Counted from the first letter of the stretch, positions 53,849 to 64,000 are shown. The stretch is 64,000 nt of DNA from Monodelphis domestica (GCF_027887165.1 NC_077230.1:344873850-344937849); one strand, 5' to 3'. Program-made: numbers and translations. The notes: generated by a model not told the origin, from the sequence alone.

Positions 53849-54395
53849 AAAACAAATTTGATTTTATTTTTTGGATAGTATAAGATGCAATCTTTATTCT
53901 TCCTCCTGAGAAAGGGGACACTGCCCTAATGGTAATGCCTAACGCATGAGTGCAGATACAAGCACTTTATAGATTCCTAACCTAAGATCCCCATACCCTT
54001 CTATTTGATAGCCCACGGTCTGGGGAGAAAACTAACAATCTAGGCACAAAAATCTACCCAATTAGAAAACAAGTTACATAGCATGAGCTTCATTATGAGC
54101 TTCCACAAGGGAGAGGAAAGGTAATGGACAGATAGTCATGTCCTCAGGAGGGACTCTCTGGCTCCTAAGGGATAGAGGAAATAATGAAGTATGATAGCCT
54201 AATGGTTTCCTTCCTTGAGATAAGGGGCCTTCTAACTCACTGGGTCTGTGGCAATAACGAAATGTATTGAGATATTATTCTAAAACCCTAAAAAGGCTTT
54301 CATTCCCTAATCAGGTCTAGGTTGGATGTCCACCCTGAGAAGAACAAATTAATTCTATTCTCTCCTCTTTTCTTTTTAAGATGTAAAACAAATTT
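53849..54395 (-). mobile_element. Likely retrocopy (processed-pseudogene-like) with 11-bp TSD
   Basis: The insertion 53860-54384 is bounded by AAAACAAATTT at 53849-53859 and 54385-54395 and splits a SINE whose halves rejoin cleanly. Its plus-strand left end is T-rich. On the minus strand the sequence ends GAATAAAGATTGC..TATCCAAAAAATAAAATC, a poly(A) signal about 25-30 bases before an A-rich end. This is the layout of an mRNA or noncoding RNA copied by L1 machinery. I see no open frame of note, so it may be only a 3' UTR. Parent gene not recognised. Confidence 0.6.
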
Positions 54396-54592
54396 TACTT
54401 CATTTGATTCTCACACCAACCCTTGGGAGACAGGTGTTGTTATTATCCCCACTTTACAATTAAGGAAACTGAGGCAAACAGACATTAAGTTACTTGCTAC
54501 AGAGTCACAAAGTAAGAGTCAAAGGCTGGATTTAAACTTGGGTCTTCCTGACTCCAGGTACAGAGCTCCACCCAATGAACCACCACATATAT
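54396..54592 (-). mobile_element. MIR/MON-type SINE, antisense, right part
   Basis: CTTCATTTGATTCTCACACC, ACAATTAAGGAAACTGAGGC, GGTCTTCCTGACTCCAGG continue the SINE begun at about 53790. Confidence 0.8.
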
Positions 54593-55085
54593 GAACAGAA
54601 AAGGAATTGAGCTTTTCTTGTATAAAGATGAAGGAAGGGGGCTTTTAAAGATCACAAAGCTATTGAAATCTTGAAGTTTTTCTTTTTCAACTGAATCATT
54701 CTGGGAGCTCCCTGAAAGCAAGGGCCTGACTACACTCATTAGATGAGGGGTTTCCTGAAGGCAGGTGCCAATCCTCTCCTTCCCTTCCTCATACAGAAGG
54801 CTCCTTAAAGGCAAAGGTCCCATCTTCCCATCAGACCATGGACTCCTTGATCATGGGGATTGTGCCTTCCCATTGTCTTTCTCCTTCCCCCTTTGTACCT
54901 TCCCTCATTCCCCTCTTTCCACTGGAAGCCAGGTTTGCTCAGCAGGGAAGCTCAGTGCCAGGATGGCGAAGGACAGCCTTGGATTCTTTGTAGAACTTAT
55001 TATAAGGTTACGACTTTCCTTCTAAAGCCAACGAGTCACTGTGTTTTTGGTACTCCAGATTCAAAGAGAAACAGTGTGGACTCTT
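54593..55085. other. No gene; three loose repeats at 54708-54875
   Basis: GAGCTCCCTGAAAGCAAGG, AGGGGTTTCCTGAAGGCAGG, AGGCTCCTTAAAGGCAAAGG and a last ATGGACTCCTTGATCATGG copy recur at roughly 50-60 bp, like L2 3'-end motifs. Frames at 54765-55093 have no domain. Confidence 0.45.
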
Positions 55086-55545
55086 GGTTTTAGTTCAATT
55101 TTAATTTTTAGCATTTAGAGAGCACTTTAAGGTTTGAAAAGTATTTTACATATGTTAACTCACTTGATTCTTCACACTGATGCCTGCACTCCACATAGGG
55201 GTCAGGGGAAGAGTGGTGTATGTGGGTAACAAGATATGTTACTCCAGTAGAATATTAACTCCTTGAGGCCAGAGGCTGTTCCATTGTATCCAAATTTCCC
55301 AGTATATTGCCAGGCACTAAATAAATACTAATTGACTTGAATCAAGGGGGAAAGTGACATGAAATGGTCAATACAAAGAAACCTAGGGGTCCAACGACCT
55401 ATCATTTTATGGGAGAATGGAGGGAGGGAGGGAGAGCATAGAGCAGCATTGCCTTGGGGTCCAGTAAAGGAAAACCCCCGGTAACTCACAATAAGAAGAA
55501 GCTATATTTAATAGAAAAGAACAGAGTTAGCAACACCCTGTAAAC
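55086..55545. mobile_element. MIR and L2 traces
   Basis: AGCACTTTAAGGTTTGAAAAG..ACATATGTTAACTC (about 55115-55165) is antisense MIR/MON; AATATTAACTCCTTGAGGCC..GCACTAAATAAATAC (55250-55335) is an L2/MIR 3' end. The rest is unassigned. Confidence 0.55.
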
Positions 55546-55715
55546 ACAGATCATGAGAGTTTCAGGAGATTTTGGAGACTGTCTAGTATTCATTCCTCAG
55601 TTTACAAAGAGGGAAACAGGCTTACAGAGGAAGGTCATATGGCCAGTTAGTAGCGAAGTTAAGATTAGAACCCCAAAGACTAGACTCCTAGTTTACTGTC
55701 CTTCTCAATGCACCT
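55546..55715 (-). mobile_element. MIR SINE, antisense
   Basis: CAGTTTACAAAGAGGGAAACAGG, AGGAAGGTCATATGGCCAG, and AGACTAGACTCCTAGTTTAC. Confidence 0.65.
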
Positions 55716-55719
55716 AATT

Positions 55720-55935
55720 CAAGGTACATCTCCTCTCAAAGACATCACAATGAAAATCCTGTCTATATCTTGTTTGTACATAGTTGCTTGTATGTTGTCT
55801 TTACCATTAGATTGTAAGTTCCTTCTGGGCAGGGACTGTCTTTTGACTTTCATTGTGCTCCCAGTCCTTAGCATACAGTGCCTGACCCATAGTAGGCACC
55901 TAATAAATGTTTGTTGGTGACTGACTGACCTGCAG
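55720..55935 (+). mobile_element. L2 LINE 3' end with TGAC tail
   Basis: GTTTGTACATAGTTGCTTG, ATTAGATTGTAAGTTCCTTC, AGTCCTTAGCATACAGTGCC, CACCTAATAAATGTTTGTTGG and a short TGACTGACTGACC tail, the usual L2 end. Confidence 0.9.
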
Positions 55936-56489
55936 ATATTCAGATGCTACAATACCTTTTTAAAAAAATAAGAATGGAACACAATTCTGAGGACAATTGG
56001 ACCAACATGAATTTCTCTGCTTGTAACAAGAAAATAAACTACCTGGATTCTCCTTTCAGCCATAAAAACAATGGAAGCAGCCACACCTTTCTTTGGAAAA
56101 TGGCTGGCCACAATCCCCCAGGTCTTCCTCACTCCTTACCCCCATTATGTTCCTTTCAGTTAGATTGTCCAGATGAAAATGTCTCACATATGTATGATCC
56201 ACATCCAGAGTGATGTTAGGGAAGTAGCCCTGGAGAAGAAGTCAAGAGACCCATTTTCTAATGTTCTAATTTCCCTCCACTTTGCACAGACTCAAGATTC
56301 TCAGGACCAGTAAACCCAACGGATATTAAATCCATTGGTTCCTGCTCCTTGCTCTTTGCTTCAATAAGACAATTCAACAAATGATGATTAAGTACCTAAT
56401 ATATATGTATTACATATCCTCTGGGGATCTGAAGGTAAACACAGAATAGGTCCTATTTTGAAGGAACATATATTTTACTGAAGCCATGT
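55936..56489. other. Gene-free, antisense L2 at right
   Basis: A plus frame at 55944-56213 has no recognisable domain. ATGATTAAGTACCTAATATATATG..GGAACATATATTTTACTG (56375-56480) is an antisense L2 3' end. Confidence 0.5.
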
Positions 56490-56660
56490 TAAATAGCTAT
56501 TTTAGAACCAGAGGCTTGAGTTCTAGATTCAATTCCATAATATCTAACTGTTTGACTTTGGGCTATTACTTTCCCTACACAAACAGCTCACTTATTTTTA
56601 TAAATGAAGGAGTTGGACTAGATGATGTTTAAGGTTTTTCCTATCCCTAATATTCTAGGT
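56490..56660 (+). mobile_element. MIR SINE
   Basis: CCAGAGGCTTGAGTTCTAGATTC, TTTGACTTTGGGCTATTACTT and AATGAAGGAGTTGGACTAGATG. Confidence 0.7.
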
Positions 56661-56824
56661 TTCATGTTCTAAGTTTCTTTCCAGCATTAATACATATTCT
56701 AAAGTCCCTCTGACCACTGATAATCAAAGGACAAAAGCATGTCCTAGTTCCAACATGCTACTTGCTGTTTTTAAATGTTCTTTCTATATCTGATATCCTA
56801 TGGTCAATATTAAACTCTCCAAGG

Positions 56825-57565
56825 AGACACACATACATTGTAGCTGGAGTTGTGAACTGATCCAATCATTATGGAAGGCAATTTTGAATTATATCAAAAG
56901 GCCTTTAAAAGAATGCATGTCCTTTGATTCAGCAATACCAGTGCTGGATTTGTATCCCAAAGAGATTTTAAAAATAGAAAAAGATCTATTCCTACAAAAC
57001 TATTTATAGCTGCACTTTTTGTGGTGCCTAAATTTTGGGAAATGATGGGATGCCCTTTGATTAGGGAATGGCTAAACATATTGTGGTATATGATGGTGAT
57101 AGAATACTATTGTTCTATAAGGAATGATGAATGACTTGATTTCTATAAAAACTAGGAAGACCTCCATGAACTGATGCAGAATGAAATAAACAGAACCAGG
57201 AGAACATTATACACAGTAACTGAAACATTGGGAGACAATCAAATGTTATAGACTTTGCAACTAACGGCAATACAATGATCCAGGTCAACTCTGAGGGACT
57301 TATGAGTAAGAATGCTATTCACATCAAGGGAAAGAACTGTTGGAGTGGAAATCCAGAAGAAAACATATGATTTATCATTTGTTTGTAGGGGTATGTGATT
57401 TGGGGCTTTGGTTTGAAAAGATTACTCTTACAAAAATGAATAATCTGGAAATGAGATTTGAGTAAAAATTGCTTGTCAGCTGTAGGAGTGGGGAAGGAAG
57501 AGGGGAGGGAGACAACAAGAATCATGTAACTATGGAAATTTTTAAAAAATAAAATAAAATAACTT
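56825..57565 (+). mobile_element. Older L1 3' end
   Basis: Late ORF2 from GTAGCTGGAGTTGTGAACTG through CTTTGATTCAGCAATACCAG, AGCTGCACTTTTTGTGG, GGGAATGGCTAAAC and CAGAACCAGGAGAAC, with a diverged 3' UTR ending AAAAAATAAAATAAAATAAC. The ORF2 relic at 56800-57009 still reads HCSWSCELIQSLWKA but is broken after 70 codons. Confidence 0.85.
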
Positions 57566-58185
57566 TCAAAGGAAAAGCAAAGCTGAAACTAGGTATTTTT
57601 GCACTTCTGACAAGATCAAATGAGCTAAGGACCTTATCCAGGACATCGCTCCAAGATGGTGTCATTGGTTTCCTTTCACACCCAGATGTAAATCTCCAGT
57701 CACCACTCCCACATCTTTATGTCTCTGGGGAGAAGGAGACATAATTTACAAGGTCTACAGTGTGCAATTAGCTCCTTGGCTCTACTGAGATCCTGGGAGC
57801 TCCTTTGGGAAGCACAAAGCAGATGTTTGGGGTGAAAGAGGAACAAATTGGGCATAAAAGTCCCTGTAGTTAGGAGACTGATAGTTATGGGGCTGGAGAA
57901 TCATGTATTTGCCAGTGGCCCAACTAGAATGGTAAGGAATGGATGGATGTCAGAGGTTTTGTGGGAAGGGGATTGGCGAGGGAGAGGGACATTTGGCTTA
58001 AAAAGTGGCTATTGAGGAGGGGAGAAGATGGGAGAGAAGAGAAGAGAGAATGAATATGAGAGGGAAAGCAGCTAAATATATTAAGTTTCATGCCTTGGTG
58101 ACAAGAAAGATGGTGGTAGCAAGAATAGAAACAATAATTAGGGATTTAAAATATAGGTATGATATAGGGGGAGAAGAGCAGGGAG
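57566..58185. other. No gene or clear repeat seen
   Basis: Purine-rich around 57970-58060. A 77-codon frame at 58005-58238 is Lys/Arg/Glu-rich through this bias and has no domain. Confidence 0.45.
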
Positions 58186-58365
58186 ATTGTGAAGCAGCAT
58201 TAGGTAAGGGAAAGCACACTAGACATCATAAATGCTAGGTCCTCAATCTGGATCTGCCATTAACTCACTGGAGACACTGAGAACATCTCCTCACCTCTGC
58301 ATCCTAAGGCTCAACCTTGTAAATGAGAATTTTGACTCAAAGTTGGCATCTAAAGTCTCTTCTAA
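58186..58365 (+). mobile_element. MIR SINE
   Basis: AATCTGGATCTGCCATTAACTC, CATCTCCTCACCTCTGC and AACCTTGTAAATGAGAATTTTG. Confidence 0.65.
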
Positions 58366-58735
58366 ATTTGGCATTCTTTTTTTCTGGATTATACATATTG
58401 TATCATACAAAACACATTTCCATATTATTCATTTTTAGGTGAATCTGATAAAACCCAAACCCCAAAACATGTGTCCAAATAAGCAAGTGATAAATCATAC
58501 ATTTTCATCTGCATGTGCACTCCAACAGTTATTTCTCTGGGAGTACGTAGAATTCTTTTCAATAAGTCCCTCAGAATTCTCCTGGATCATTGTATTGCTG
58601 TCAGTAGCAAAGTCTATCACATTCGGTAGTTCTACAATATTGCAGTTACTGTGTGTAATGTTCTTCTGGTTCTGCTTATTTCACTCTGCATCACCAACTC
58701 TGACATTCTATGATTCAATGGGAAGTCAATTTTAG
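58366..58735 (-). mobile_element. Older L1 3' UTR fragment, antisense
   Basis: The reverse of the 3' UTR seen at 57.2-57.5 kb: AGTGATAAATCATACATTTTC, CTCCAACAGTTATTTC, GGATCATTGTATTGCTGTCAG, CTTCTGGTTCTGCTTATTTC. It is the same subfamily as the plus copy 1 kb away. Confidence 0.8.
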
Positions 58736-59395
58736 ACATTCTCAATTTGAGATGCAGGCTAGAACATCTGCAATGAGTTGATAGGGAGGCAGTTCAACAG
58801 GCAGGTCGGGGTTAAAGGAATCAATTCTGAGTCATCTGCACAGAAATGACAACTGAACCCTTGGGAGTGGACAAGCTAGCTGAAGAAAAGTGGATAAACC
58901 ATGTAAGCAAGCAATCAGTCAGTATTCATGAATTGGCTACCATGTGCCAGGGTGCTAGGCAGAGATACAAAACCAAAAATGTAACAGTCCTTGCTCTCAA
59001 GGAGCTCACATTCTATTGAGGAATATAACCAATATAGATATAAACTTATGCAGAGTAAATAGAAAATAAATGCAAAGTAGTTTTGGGGAAAAGGGGATCA
59101 GTAGATGGAAAGATCAGGAAACATTTTGTGGGCAAGATGATGCTTTAGCTGAACCCCAAAGGAAGTCAGGGATTCTCTAGCCAGACAGGAGATGGTAGAG
59201 GATTCCAGATATGGAGGGTGAACAGTGTAAAGGTCTGAGGACCAATAAGAAATTTTGTATGTAGAGTGCAGAAAGGGAAATAACATAAATAAGCTTGGAT
59301 AGTCAGGTTGGGTAAAGTTGAGAATGGCGTCAAAAGTCAAAAAGAAAAATTTTTATTCTGTCTCAGAGGTTATAGGGAACTTTCCCTTTTTTGGG
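58736..59395 (-). mobile_element. L2 LINE, antisense (two pieces)
   Basis: AATTTGAGATGCAGGCTAGAACATC..GGCAGTTCAACAGGCAGG (58745-58800) is mid-3' L2; 58915 onward begins at the reversed L2 3' end (AGTCAGTATTCATG..TACCATGTGCCAGG) and runs through CTCAAGGAGCTCACATTC and CCAGATATGGAGGGTG. Confidence 0.75.
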
Positions 59396-59397
59396 AG

Positions 59398-59430
59398 GTG
59401 TGTGTGTGTGTGTGTGTGTGTGCACGCGTG
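59398..59430. repeat. (TG)n microsatellite
   Basis: GTGTGTGTGTGTGTGTGTG followed by GCACGCGTGCACAC. Confidence 0.95.
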
Positions 59431-59524
59431 CACACATGCATGTGTGGAAACATGATCAGATCTATGTTTAAGGATCACTTTGACAACTATATCAACAGCT
59501 TCCCTGTATTTCATTCATTTTTTT

Positions 59525-59765
59525 AAAAATCCAACCATGATTCCAGCTTCCACTTAAGTACCACCTACATCTTCTAGGAAACCCTCCTACCTTCATCTCT
59601 CTGTTCTCTGAACTACACACTTAGAATCTGCACTATATACTCTAGCAGGTGCCTTATAGCATTTCCTAACTATTGACTCCCCACTTACTTCTCTGAAATT
59701 CAGGACAGTGTTTTCTCTTTCTTTCTTATGCCTTACAGGGCATATCAAAGGACTGGTCACATATC
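59525..59765 (+). mobile_element. L2 LINE fragment
   Basis: TTCCAGCTTCCACTTAAGTACCACCTAC, AGGAAACCCTCCTACC, CACTTACTTCTCTGAAATTC and AGGACAGTGTTTTC. Close in structure to 60840-61070. Confidence 0.6.
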
Positions 59766-59779
59766 AGTTCTAGAAAAGA

Positions 59780-60780
59780 GAGAAGTTGAGAGAAGAAAAA
59801 TTCCTGGAGCCAAATTTTAGGGAACAAAGGTCAGAAAGAGGAAAGAGGGGAATAAAGGCCAAAAAAACAGAAGTAGAGAGAGAAGGAAGAAAGGAGAGAA
59901 ACAGATGAGTTCATGTTACAGAACTGAAAAATGGCCATCAAATAAGAATAGTGTACCAGAGAAAGGCTGTTAACCAGTACCAAAAGCTGTGGAGAGCTCA
60001 AGGAAGTTAAAGACTGAGAGAAAAAGACCATTTGATTTGGAGATTTCCTGATTACTGGAGAACTTGTAGAATGCCATTTCTGTAGTGATGGCATAGGGTA
60101 CAGAGTGCAAGGGGCTGAAAGATGACAGAGAGAGGAGAGACAAGGAGCACAGATGATACCTCTAGGAAGTTTAAAAACAAATGAAAAGTGGACAAGGGTG
60201 AAGAGAAGGGTGAGGGTTTTTTCTTTTGCTTTGTTTTTGATTGTTTTTGTTTTGTAGGATGAAGAGACCTGAATATGTTTATAAGTAGATAGAAAGGAGT
60301 CAGTAGATGTGGAGACAGTGAAAAGGACAAAGAGAATAATGCTTAATGGAGTCAGACCCTGGAAGGAACCAAAAGGGACAGGACCAAGAGCTCAGGTTTG
60401 GGGTAAGTTGGCAGGAAGTGAAGATCACTTCATTCTCTGAGATGAAAAGTGGAGAATGTGGATGGCAGAGGTTTGGCAGAATGGAGGAGAATAGGAGATC
60501 ATGAGGAATGGCTTTGATATTCCCAGTGAAGCTGAGATCAAGGGATCTATTGTGAGCATGGGTGCTAAGGATGCTAGTGGTGACTTGAGGTGGGAAGAGA
60601 AAATTTGGAATACTTATTGTGGAGAATAAAGTGAGGAGATTCAAGGTAGCAATGGGAGGCAAAGGCCATAGCCCCTAATAATCCAAAAGTATAGTAAAGG
60701 AAGCTCAGGCCCTGCCTTGGGAGGACATTATCAAGGAAAAGGACTACAGATGGTCTTCAAGTATTTACAAGAGGCAATAA
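59780..60780 (-). mobile_element. L2 LINE, antisense
   Basis: AGGAAGTTAAAGACTGAGAG, AAAAGACCATTTGATTTGG, AATGCCATTTCTGTAGTGATGG..GTACAGAGTGCAAGGGGC, and GGAGGCAAAGGCC text. Gaps are poorly recognised. Minus-strand frames at 59831-60662 are relics or chance. Confidence 0.55.
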
Positions 60781-60839
60781 TTTAGAACTTAGGATGGAGG
60801 GAGAAGAGACTGCTATCTCAACCTCTCCATATCACATCC

Positions 60840-61075
60840 ATTTCTTCATATATTGCCCTTTATTCCAGTCTCCACTCAAGTTCCTCCTACCTTCTCCAGG
60901 AAGCACCTCGACTTTGATCTCTCCCTCTTCTTACTTTCTACATACTCAGAAACTGTACTATACTCTCCTGCTGGTGTCTTGCACCATTGTCTAACTTTTC
61001 ACTCTCCACTTAGTTCTCTGAAATCAAAGACAGTATTTTCTCCTTCCTTCCTATGACTCACAGAGCTCTTGGGAT
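60840..61075 (+). mobile_element. L2 LINE fragment
   Basis: TTCCAGTCTCCACTCAAGTTCC, CTTCTCCAGGAAGCACC, TCCACTTAGTTCTCTGAAATC and AGACAGTATTTTCTCC. Confidence 0.6.
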
Positions 61076-61345
61076 TTCCTGCTGATGTCTTGTTCCCCAA
61101 CATGTCCTGGGAGATCTTTATTATCTCTGTTCATCTTCTTATTGCACCTCCTAGACCACCTCACTTCTAATGGGTGAAGTCAGAGTTCTAACTCCTTTCC
61201 CCAAATCCCTGATAGCCAAGACTACCCATGAGAGGCAGAGGCTCTGAATCTCTCATTCAAGTTCAAAGATTCAGAATTATGAGGTTTCCCTGCAGTTCTC
61301 TCTCTCCTGTGACCATCTCCTTTTACTTGACTACAACAACAACAA
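61076..61345. other. No gene seen
   Basis: Short gene-free spacer with an (ACA)n/A-rich stretch near 61331-61355. Confidence 0.4.
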
Positions 61346-61505
61346 CAAAAAAAAAGGAGCCCCATAGTGTAGTGAAAAGAGCCCCTCTACTCAGAATAAG
61401 AACACCTGAGTTTGACCATTTTTCCTGCCATGCTATCTATAGCCTTTCCCTTTGAGAGCCTCAGGGTCCTGATTTGTAAAAAAGAGAGGGTTAGACCAGA
61501 TCATC
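61346..61505 (+). mobile_element. MIR SINE
   Basis: AGCCCCATAGTGTAGTGAAAAG, AACACCTGAGTTTGACC, AGGGTCCTGATTTGTAAAAAAG. Confidence 0.65.
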
Positions 61506-61549
61506 TCGAAGGACATAGAATTAAAGACTTCAAATTCTACATCCATTAG

Positions 61550-61848
61550 ATTTAAAAGCCTTAGAAATCACAGAGTGCAATAATTTCATTTTATAGATGA
61601 GAAAAGAAAGACCCAGAGCATTTATGTCATTTTACCATAACAACTGATGTTGAGTATCTAGTGGGATTCAATCTCAGGTTTTTGTGATATCTAACCCAGC
61701 CCCTTAACAATCATATCACCCTGCTATTTGTTTTTGTTAAAGTCCTTTCCAGATTTCAATACTGATTGCAACAGGTCTCTTCCAGCTTTAACATTCTATA
61801 TTTGGTGGTTTAGAGGTCCCTTCCTGTTCTGATATTCTATATTCTATG
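61550..61848 (-). mobile_element. MIR SINE, antisense, and MIR-tail repeats
   Basis: CATTTTATAGATGAGAAAAG, CCCAGAGCATTTATGTC at the left. At 61740-61848 there are 2-3 sense-orientation tail units (CTCTTCCAGCTTTAACATTC, CCCTTCCTGTTCTGATATTC), the same motif that is expanded at 897-1312. Confidence 0.65.
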
Positions 61849-62078
61849 TTTTAAAGTTGTGTTGGCAAACCTATGGCACATATGCTGGAGGGACTGCTCC
61901 CTTCCCCCTCTCCACAGAGCCTGAGGACATTTCTCACATCAACCCCCTCCCCCACCCATCATCTCAATGAGAGAGCTTTCACCCTCCCTGATATGAGGCA
62001 AGGGGGCAGCTCACTTGTGATGTGATGGTGCAGGTTGAGCACTCAGTCTCTAAAAGGCTCACCATCACTGTTCTAAAG
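61849..62078. mobile_element. hAT-type non-autonomous TIR element with 8-bp TSD
   Basis: The 214-bp element 61857-62070 begins TTGTGTTGGCAAACCTATGGC and ends GGCTCACCATCACTG, giving imperfect inverted ends (10 of 16 bases). TTTTAAAG (61849-61856) and TTCTAAAG (62071-62078) are 8-bp flanks differing at one base, as hAT elements produce. It has no transposase. Confidence 0.75.
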
Positions 62079-62355
62079 TTTATTTTAGTTCTGGTATCCC
62101 ATGATTCTGATTCTCAGTTACCTGTGGACAGAAGTAATAAGCCTAATGTATTTTCTGACTTTTGCCTTGTTACCTATAGCCTAGATTCTAGATCCCCAAT
62201 CATTTTTCTTCTGAAAGAGAATTAGAACTAAGAGACATACGAGTAATTTGCTTTTGACTTTGAGGAAACCAGCTTTATTTCTCTAAACCTTATATTCCTC
62301 CTATGGAGAAGGGATAATCTGTGAGGCCCCTTCTTGCTCTATATCCCTATGAAAT
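62079..62355. other. No gene seen
   Basis: No frame over about 67 codons and no nameable repeat. Confidence 0.4.
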
Positions 62356-62475
62356 TACAGATCACCTAGCCTAAATCTCTCAGCTTTTAAAGACACTTAG
62401 AGAGAATGTGACTTATCCAAGGTCACAGAGTGAGGCAGTGGCAAGGCCAGAGCTCATCTTTCTGTCTCTCAATTC
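62356..62475 (-). mobile_element. MIR SINE, antisense
   Basis: AATGTGACTTATCCAAGGTCACAGAGTGAGGC and GCCAGAGCTCATCTTTC. Confidence 0.7.
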
Positions 62476-62489
62476 TCATGCACTCTTGG

Positions 62490-62935
62490 TCACATTCCCA
62501 CATATTAAGGAACAACTATTATCCCAGTCTTATGCTAGGTTCTATAGTGGACAGGAAAGAAGGAGAAGACATATCCATATCCTCAAGGAGCTACATGGGA
62601 AGTAAATAGTGAGAAAATGGAACCAGATACATTCTAGAGTGTGTGGTACAGACTCTGAGTTGTTGTATATCAGAAGGAAGTCATTGTGGGTTGAGGTGGT
62701 CCAGGAGGGCTTGCTAGAGGTGGTGGATTTTCAATTGGTCCTGAAAGGATGAGAAGGATAGGGAGAGACCAAGATAAGGTAGGCAATATTACATTTCAAA
62801 GCTGTTTGAGCCATTCTTGTCCCCAACATCTCCAGAAGATAAGTGTAGGAAGAGGAAGAATGATGAAATGCAAAGAGAAGGAAGACAGCGATATGGGAAG
62901 ACAATAAGTCAAGGAAGCTAGATTGGTATGGAAGA
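62490..62935 (-). mobile_element. L2 LINE fragment, antisense
   Basis: CAGTCTTATGCTAGGTTCTATAG, ATCCTCAAGGAGCTACATGG, AGGAGGGCTTGCTAGAGG and TTTTCAATTGGTCCTGAAAGG. Confidence 0.6.
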
Positions 62936-63434
62936 GTTTTAAAATACCCTTCCCACTCTCCTTGCCACTTTTCTCCCATAATACTCATCTGAGTTAAGCA
63001 AATCTTTAGTTTCTCTAAGACAGGAGTGGGAACCCTCTGGCTTGACCCTGGGACTGAACTTCAGTTCAATTTTTTTCTGGCAAGAGTATGACCCAATGGC
63101 TTCAGTCACAGGTAATGAAATCCATCTTGAATTTGTCCTATGAGGGCAACAAAACTGTATCATTCTGAGCACAATTTTGCGAATATTTGATAAAAGGGGT
63201 TGAAGATCTGTGAACAATACTAATTCATTTATGCCTATAGGAATTCATCATGGATTTTTTTACTCCTTTGTTATATTAAATAAGTAATATGTAACTGATT
63301 ATATATTATCCTCACTAGAATCCAACTGGACAACAAACTGAATTTCATTGGGGGAAAAATGGTTTATGAAAATAAATTTATGCTGGTTCCAGACATAAGG
63401 CAGCTCTAGTCAAAGCTCATTTTTCATACATCGA
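62936..63434. other. No gene or clear repeat seen
   Basis: A 92-codon minus frame at 62939-63217 has no domain or splice context. The remainder is AT-rich and gene-free. Confidence 0.45.
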
Positions 63435-63610
63435 TTAAATTGTGTGTTATGTTAGAAAGACTCTCTGGACTCAGAGTCAGGAGACATAGGTTCTCATCCT
63501 GACTGTAATTATATGGATTCTTTCCTAGGCCTCAGGATTCTCCTTTTGTAAAAGAGAAATGAAGGGGAAAGACATGATCTCTAAGACCTCTGATGACTCT
63601 AACATGGTAT
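63435..63610 (+). mobile_element. MIR SINE
   Basis: AGAGTCAGGAGACATAGGTTCTC, AGGCCTCAGGATTCTCC, TTTTGTAAAAGAGAAATG and AAGACCTCTGATGACTC. Confidence 0.75.
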
Positions 63611-64000
63611 GACTTCTAGACTTCACATTCCAGGGCAGCATTTCAGCATGTGGGTGCTAGTACACTGCCACTGGGCATTTTGAGACTCCGGGAATTATAC
63701 AAAAGGGAGAGATCTCATGGTTTGAGTTTTAATAAAAGGAGCTCCTACTTCCTTAGCTTTTTTATGGTTTACAAAATGCTTTTCTCATAACAACTAGGCA
63801 ATACAAGGACTATCATTCCCATAATCCAGAAGAGGAATATGAAGCCAAGAGAAGGGACACTTAATATTCAGAGCTAGCACAAGAATGTGGACCCTCTGAA
63901 TCATGGTTCCGGTATCCTGCTACTATACTATATGAACACACCATTGCCTTCTCTACTTCCCGTGAGACCTGGGCCACCATGGCCCACTGCAGTAACCAAA
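63611..64000. mobile_element. Spacer, then antisense MIR-type SINE
   Basis: 63611-63720 is unassigned. From about 63745, TACTTCCTTAGC..TTTACAAAATGCTTTTCTC, AATCCAGAAGAGGAATATGAAGCC and GCTAGCACAAGAATG resemble a reversed MIR/MON element to about 63935. Nothing is seen in the last bases. Confidence 0.5.

Overview
The window looks like intergenic or intronic DNA from a marsupial genome. This rests on the repeats: a tRNA-headed CORE-SINE of the MAR1/MON1 type in many copies, marsupial-type LINE-1 copies of several ages sharing one 3' UTR layout, abundant old L2, L3/CR1 and MIR, an RTE-clade LINE fragment and gammaretrovirus-like endogenous retroviruses. The species cannot be fixed; an opossum-like or Australian marsupial fits equally well. 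I found no convincing host protein-coding gene, tRNA, rRNA or CpG island. Every long open frame belongs to a LINE or an endogenous retrovirus (ERV) or is low-complexity. The one exception is an 84-codon stretch bounded by good splice signals at 28026-28278.

Layout. 0-6.2 kb: a GGAA microsatellite, SINEs, a 33-bp minisatellite, L2, old L1 and L3. 6.2-11.9 kb: a decayed LTR element sitting inside an L3 copy, with a 4-bp target-site duplication (TSD) TATG, itself broken by two younger L1s. 12.3-18.1 kb: an old L1 carrying a SINE and an antisense L1, an L2/SINE patch, a truncated L1, MIR and L3. 18.1-26.5 kb: a near full-length minus-strand L1 inside an older L1, with a 1.15-kb solo LTR inside the younger one. 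26.5-30 kb: L2/L3 with old L1, the exon-like ORF, and a second LTR (TSD CCAT) carrying a small L1 with a 17-bp TSD. 30-40 kb: old SINE/MIR/L2/L3 remnants, a mostly single-copy GC-richer patch and two purine/pyrimidine microsatellites.

40.0-46.8 kb: a class I ERV with nearly complete but disabled gag-pro-pol, no env and no intact LTR. Gag has a P/S/T-rich region, capsid with an MHR-like segment, an unusual zinc knuckle and an Asn/Arg-rich tail. Pol keeps protease DTGA, reverse transcriptase YVDD and the integrase signature, but RNase H has lost a catalytic Asp. Four in-frame stops and at least two frame changes make it non-functional.

46.8-64 kb: an RTE fragment split by a full-length but dead plus-strand L1 (11-bp TSD). 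A likely retrocopy (11-bp TSD, AATAAA near its tail) follows inside a MIR/MON-type SINE. The rest is old L1, L2 and MIR and a small hAT-type TIR element with 8-bp TSDs.

The insertions can be read as layers. L2, L3 and MIR are oldest, older L1s and LTR elements come next, then SINEs and the younger L1s. Several junctions are precise enough to give base-level TSDs.
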